From assembly GCF_014697545.1 (NCBI RefSeq), contig NZ_JACJSA010000003.1:186001-250000 (forward strand): DNA of 64,000 bases. The letters run 5' to 3'. Under the pieces are notes generated by a model. That model had not been told where the DNA came from. It made no database searches and saw only the letters and a program-made list of their open reading frames with translations. Positions 62,202 through 64,000 of this stretch are shown here, in pieces. The position numbers and the translations under genes are program-made. This stretch comes from Oscillatoria sp. FACHB-1407 (GTDB taxonomy: Bacteria; Cyanobacteriota; Cyanobacteriia; Elainellales; Elainellaceae). The stretch's first letter is position 1, and every line of letters starts with the position of its first letter.

Positions 62202-63737
62202 CTACAGCACCAGGCTCAAGCCCCGGTCAGCCGTTGCTGCCAGGATGTCTTCAATTTGAGTGGGGGTGAGATCGGGGTTTGCGCTGAGCATCAGTGCTAC
62301 GACTCCGGCAACGTGGGGAGTTGCCATGGAGGTGCCGCTGTCGTAGAAGTAGCTGTTGCCGGGGATAGTCGATCGAATATCAAAACCCGGAGCCACAAAG
62401 AAGGCAGATGGGCTGTTGCCAGCGGGGTTTGAGAAGCTATTGACCTGTCGCCGACTGGTGACGGAGCCAACGGAGATGCCCAGACGGTTTGCACCAATGA
62501 AGGTTGTGTATTTTTGCGATCGCGTTGCCCCCAGAGCTTGACGCTCATTCCCGGCAGCCACCACGACCACTACGCCCTTCTGCCGTGCCAGTCTCAGAGC
62601 CGCCTGCACGTTAGGGCTGAGGGGTCCACCTGTAAAGCGTCCCAGGCTCATGTTGATCACGTCTGCTCCATTTTCAACCGCATAACGGATGCCCTGAGCT
62701 ACGCCATCATCCGTACCGCCTTCGCTGCTCAAGACACGAACAGGCATGATGCGGGCGTTATAGGCAACACCTGTCACCCCTAAACCTTCCTTGGAAGCGG
62801 CGATCGTTCCGGCTACGTGGGTGCCGTGTCCGCCCAGATCATCAGGATCGTTATTGTTATCGATGAAGTTCCAACCCCGCACATCGTCTACAAACCCGTT
62901 GCGATCGTCGTCCACACCGTTATCCGGAATTTCGTCAGCATTGTTCCAAATGTTGTTGCTCAAGGCAGGATGACTATAGTCCACACCCTCATCTAAAACA
63001 GCAACGGTAACACCCTGTCCGGTAAAGCCCTGTGCCCATACTTCCGGTGCTTTGATTAAATCGAGTCCCCAGCGAGTCCCATCCAGGTTGGTCACGTCTG
63101 GAAATTCACTTTTGCCTGCGGCACGTGCAACGGCAGCCGTGGCATTGATCAACCCGTGCCCCCAAAAGAAGTTGAACTGTTGTGTAGACCGAGGGGTAAA
63201 CCGTTCTGTGCTGAGTCGATAGTCGCCAATCTCGCGGGTGAAGGCACTGGTGACTCGCACTAGATAGCGTACTCCGGGACGAACCGTGAATGTTAAAGCA
63301 ACCCCACTTGAGCGAATGAGTCGCCCTGTCCGGGCGTTGATCAGTTGTAAGGTTGGGGTAAAGTCGGGCGTACTCAAGCGAACGTGAACTTGCTGCCCTG
63401 CTTTTACACGGGTCAACCGATAGTCATCTGAGAAGAGGTCGATGCCCTCACCCAGTGGATTAAGGCGATCGGATGTGCTCAAGCTGCCCCGCAACTGCTG
63501 ATTGCCCCGCAAAACGCGTGTGGGTCTGAGGGGCGTTGTGGGACGAATATCCGACTGTGTCTTTAAAGCAGCATGTCTCAGGGATTGGGCTGTAGCGGAG
63601 CGAGGGGCAGCAAAGGCGGAATGCAACTGACCAGAACGAGACGGTGCCATTGCGTAAACTGCATTTCTCAGGTCAGTTTGAGCTAGTTGGCGGTGCGAAG
63701 CTGTTGCCCCTCCAGGGTAATCGCCACTAAATAACAC
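62202..63737 (-). CDS. Subtilisin-family (S8) serine protease
   Basis: 511 aa from GTG 63737, with AAGGAG about 9 nt upstream. No classical signal peptide is seen. Residues about 95-180 resemble a bacterial pre-peptidase beta-sandwich (LFSDDYRLTRVKAGQQVHVRLSTPDFTPTLQL) placed before the protease. The catalytic domain has D249 (VAVLDEGVD), H304 (GGHGTHVAG), Asn in AAGNERQ, and S470 (DSGTSMATPHVAG). An acidic loop at about 272-300 (DDDRNGFVDD, IDNNNDPDD) may bind calcium. It is probably extracellular; the protein differs from the P-domain subtilase at 27895 in domain order. Confidence 0.9.
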   Translation of the reverse strand: MLFSGDYPGGATASHRQLAQTDLRNAVYAMAPSRSGQLHSAFAAPRSATAQSLRHAALKTQSDIRPTTPLRPTRVLRGNQQLRGSLSTSDRLNPLGEGIDLFSDDYRLTRVKAGQQVHVRLSTPDFTPTLQLINARTGRLIRSSGVALTFTVRPGVRYLVRVTSAFTREIGDYRLSTERFTPRSTQQFNFFWGHGLINATAAVARAAGKSEFPDVTNLDGTRWGLDLIKAPEVWAQGFTGQGVTVAVLDEGVDYSHPALSNNIWNNADEIPDNGVDDDRNGFVDDVRGWNFIDNNNDPDDLGGHGTHVAGTIAASKEGLGVTGVAYNARIMPVRVLSSEGGTDDGVAQGIRYAVENGADVINMSLGRFTGGPLSPNVQAALRLARQKGVVVVVAAGNERQALGATRSQKYTTFIGANRLGISVGSVTSRRQVNSFSNPAGNSPSAFFVAPGFDIRSTIPGNSYFYDSGTSMATPHVAGVVALMLSANPDLTPTQIEDILAATADRGLSLVL

Positions 63738-64000
63738 CTTGGATTACTCCTTAAATTAAATGAGTTGATAGAACTGAGTACGGTTGGAATTGACAGTGGT
63801 GATCAATCAAAGTTTGAGCTTGAACAGGGGTCAAATGGAATTCGCAAAGCGATCGCCTCGAAATTGTTAGACTGAAGCAATCGGATGACGAACAACGCCG
63901 GATCGTAACCTTCCGTTTTATAACAGCTTTGGCAGGGTGAGCGGCAACAGTAGTGTTACAACCGTAACCATTTCTTCGCATTGGGTAGAGAAATTAGGAC

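Noticed and set aside
63751-63981. 76-aa minus-strand frame at the right edge
   Set aside because: Basic, Cys-rich, no family resemblance; it occupies the upstream region of the subtilase.

Overview
The window is a piece of a cyanobacterial chromosome. It carries the S10-type ribosomal protein cluster without rpsJ, the NDH-1 subunits ndhN and ndhL, the clock-input gene ldpA, a Form IB rbcL-rbcX-rbcS cluster followed by a rubisco activase with a small-subunit-like tail, and a dense scatter of the HIP1 octamer GCGATCGC. Several cyanobacteria-only families (DUF928, DUF1997, DUF3007, DUF6761, Ycf45-like, GUN4) agree. The short heptanucleotide tandem repeats also point to cyanobacteria. A genus cannot be fixed by eye.

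Layout. 1-6351 (minus): thirteen ribosomal protein genes from rplC down to a truncated rplE. 6987-14690: ndhN, ldpA, a Ycf45-like AAA/R3H protein, murG (minus), an exported NTF2-like protein, then the compact ndhL-DUF3007-trpA block. 14760-31418: two DUF928 paralogues, a CHASE2 adenylate cyclase, a ClC-CBS-USP chloride protein, DUF1997, an SDR, a membrane-anchored muramidase, an OmpR-type regulator, DUF6761, a monothiol glutaredoxin beside BolA, a secreted helical protein, a subtilase with a P domain and a TonB-like protein. 31419-35943: the carbon fixation locus rbcL, rbcX, rbcS, rca with a long upstream region. 36245-43642: MFS transporter, LysR regulator, CPBP protease, PL14-like lipoprotein, SLH protein, a Crp-like regulator and a receiver protein whose phospho-acceptor is Glu.

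43905-53092 (minus) is a self-contained two-gene nonribosomal peptide synthetase: C-A-PCP, then docking-C-A(N-methyltransferase)-PCP-thioesterase, coupled by an ATGA overlap. It should make an N-methylated dipeptide-sized product, possibly acylated because the first module starts with a condensation domain. Heptanucleotide tandem repeats lie in frame in several of its interdomain linkers.

53584-57505 is a 3.9-kb islet in a tRNA-Val(CAC) gene. The intact tRNA lies at its right end, and a displaced 51-nt 3' tRNA fragment with 16 nt of flank lies at its left end, as a 67-bp direct repeat. The islet is AT-rich and carries a GUN4/TPR protein, a small membrane protein, a 72-aa unknown and an XRE regulator whose C-terminus is read from the attachment core. 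No integrase is visible. This islet and the NRPS are the least ordinary parts of the window.

57660-64000: an internally duplicated protein, a metallo-beta-lactamase fold protein with a degraded metal site, rpmI-rplT, a periplasmic solute-binding protein whose 5' end overlaps an interspersed hairpin repeat, and a second subtilase. All family calls are from reading the translations by eye; no search was run.
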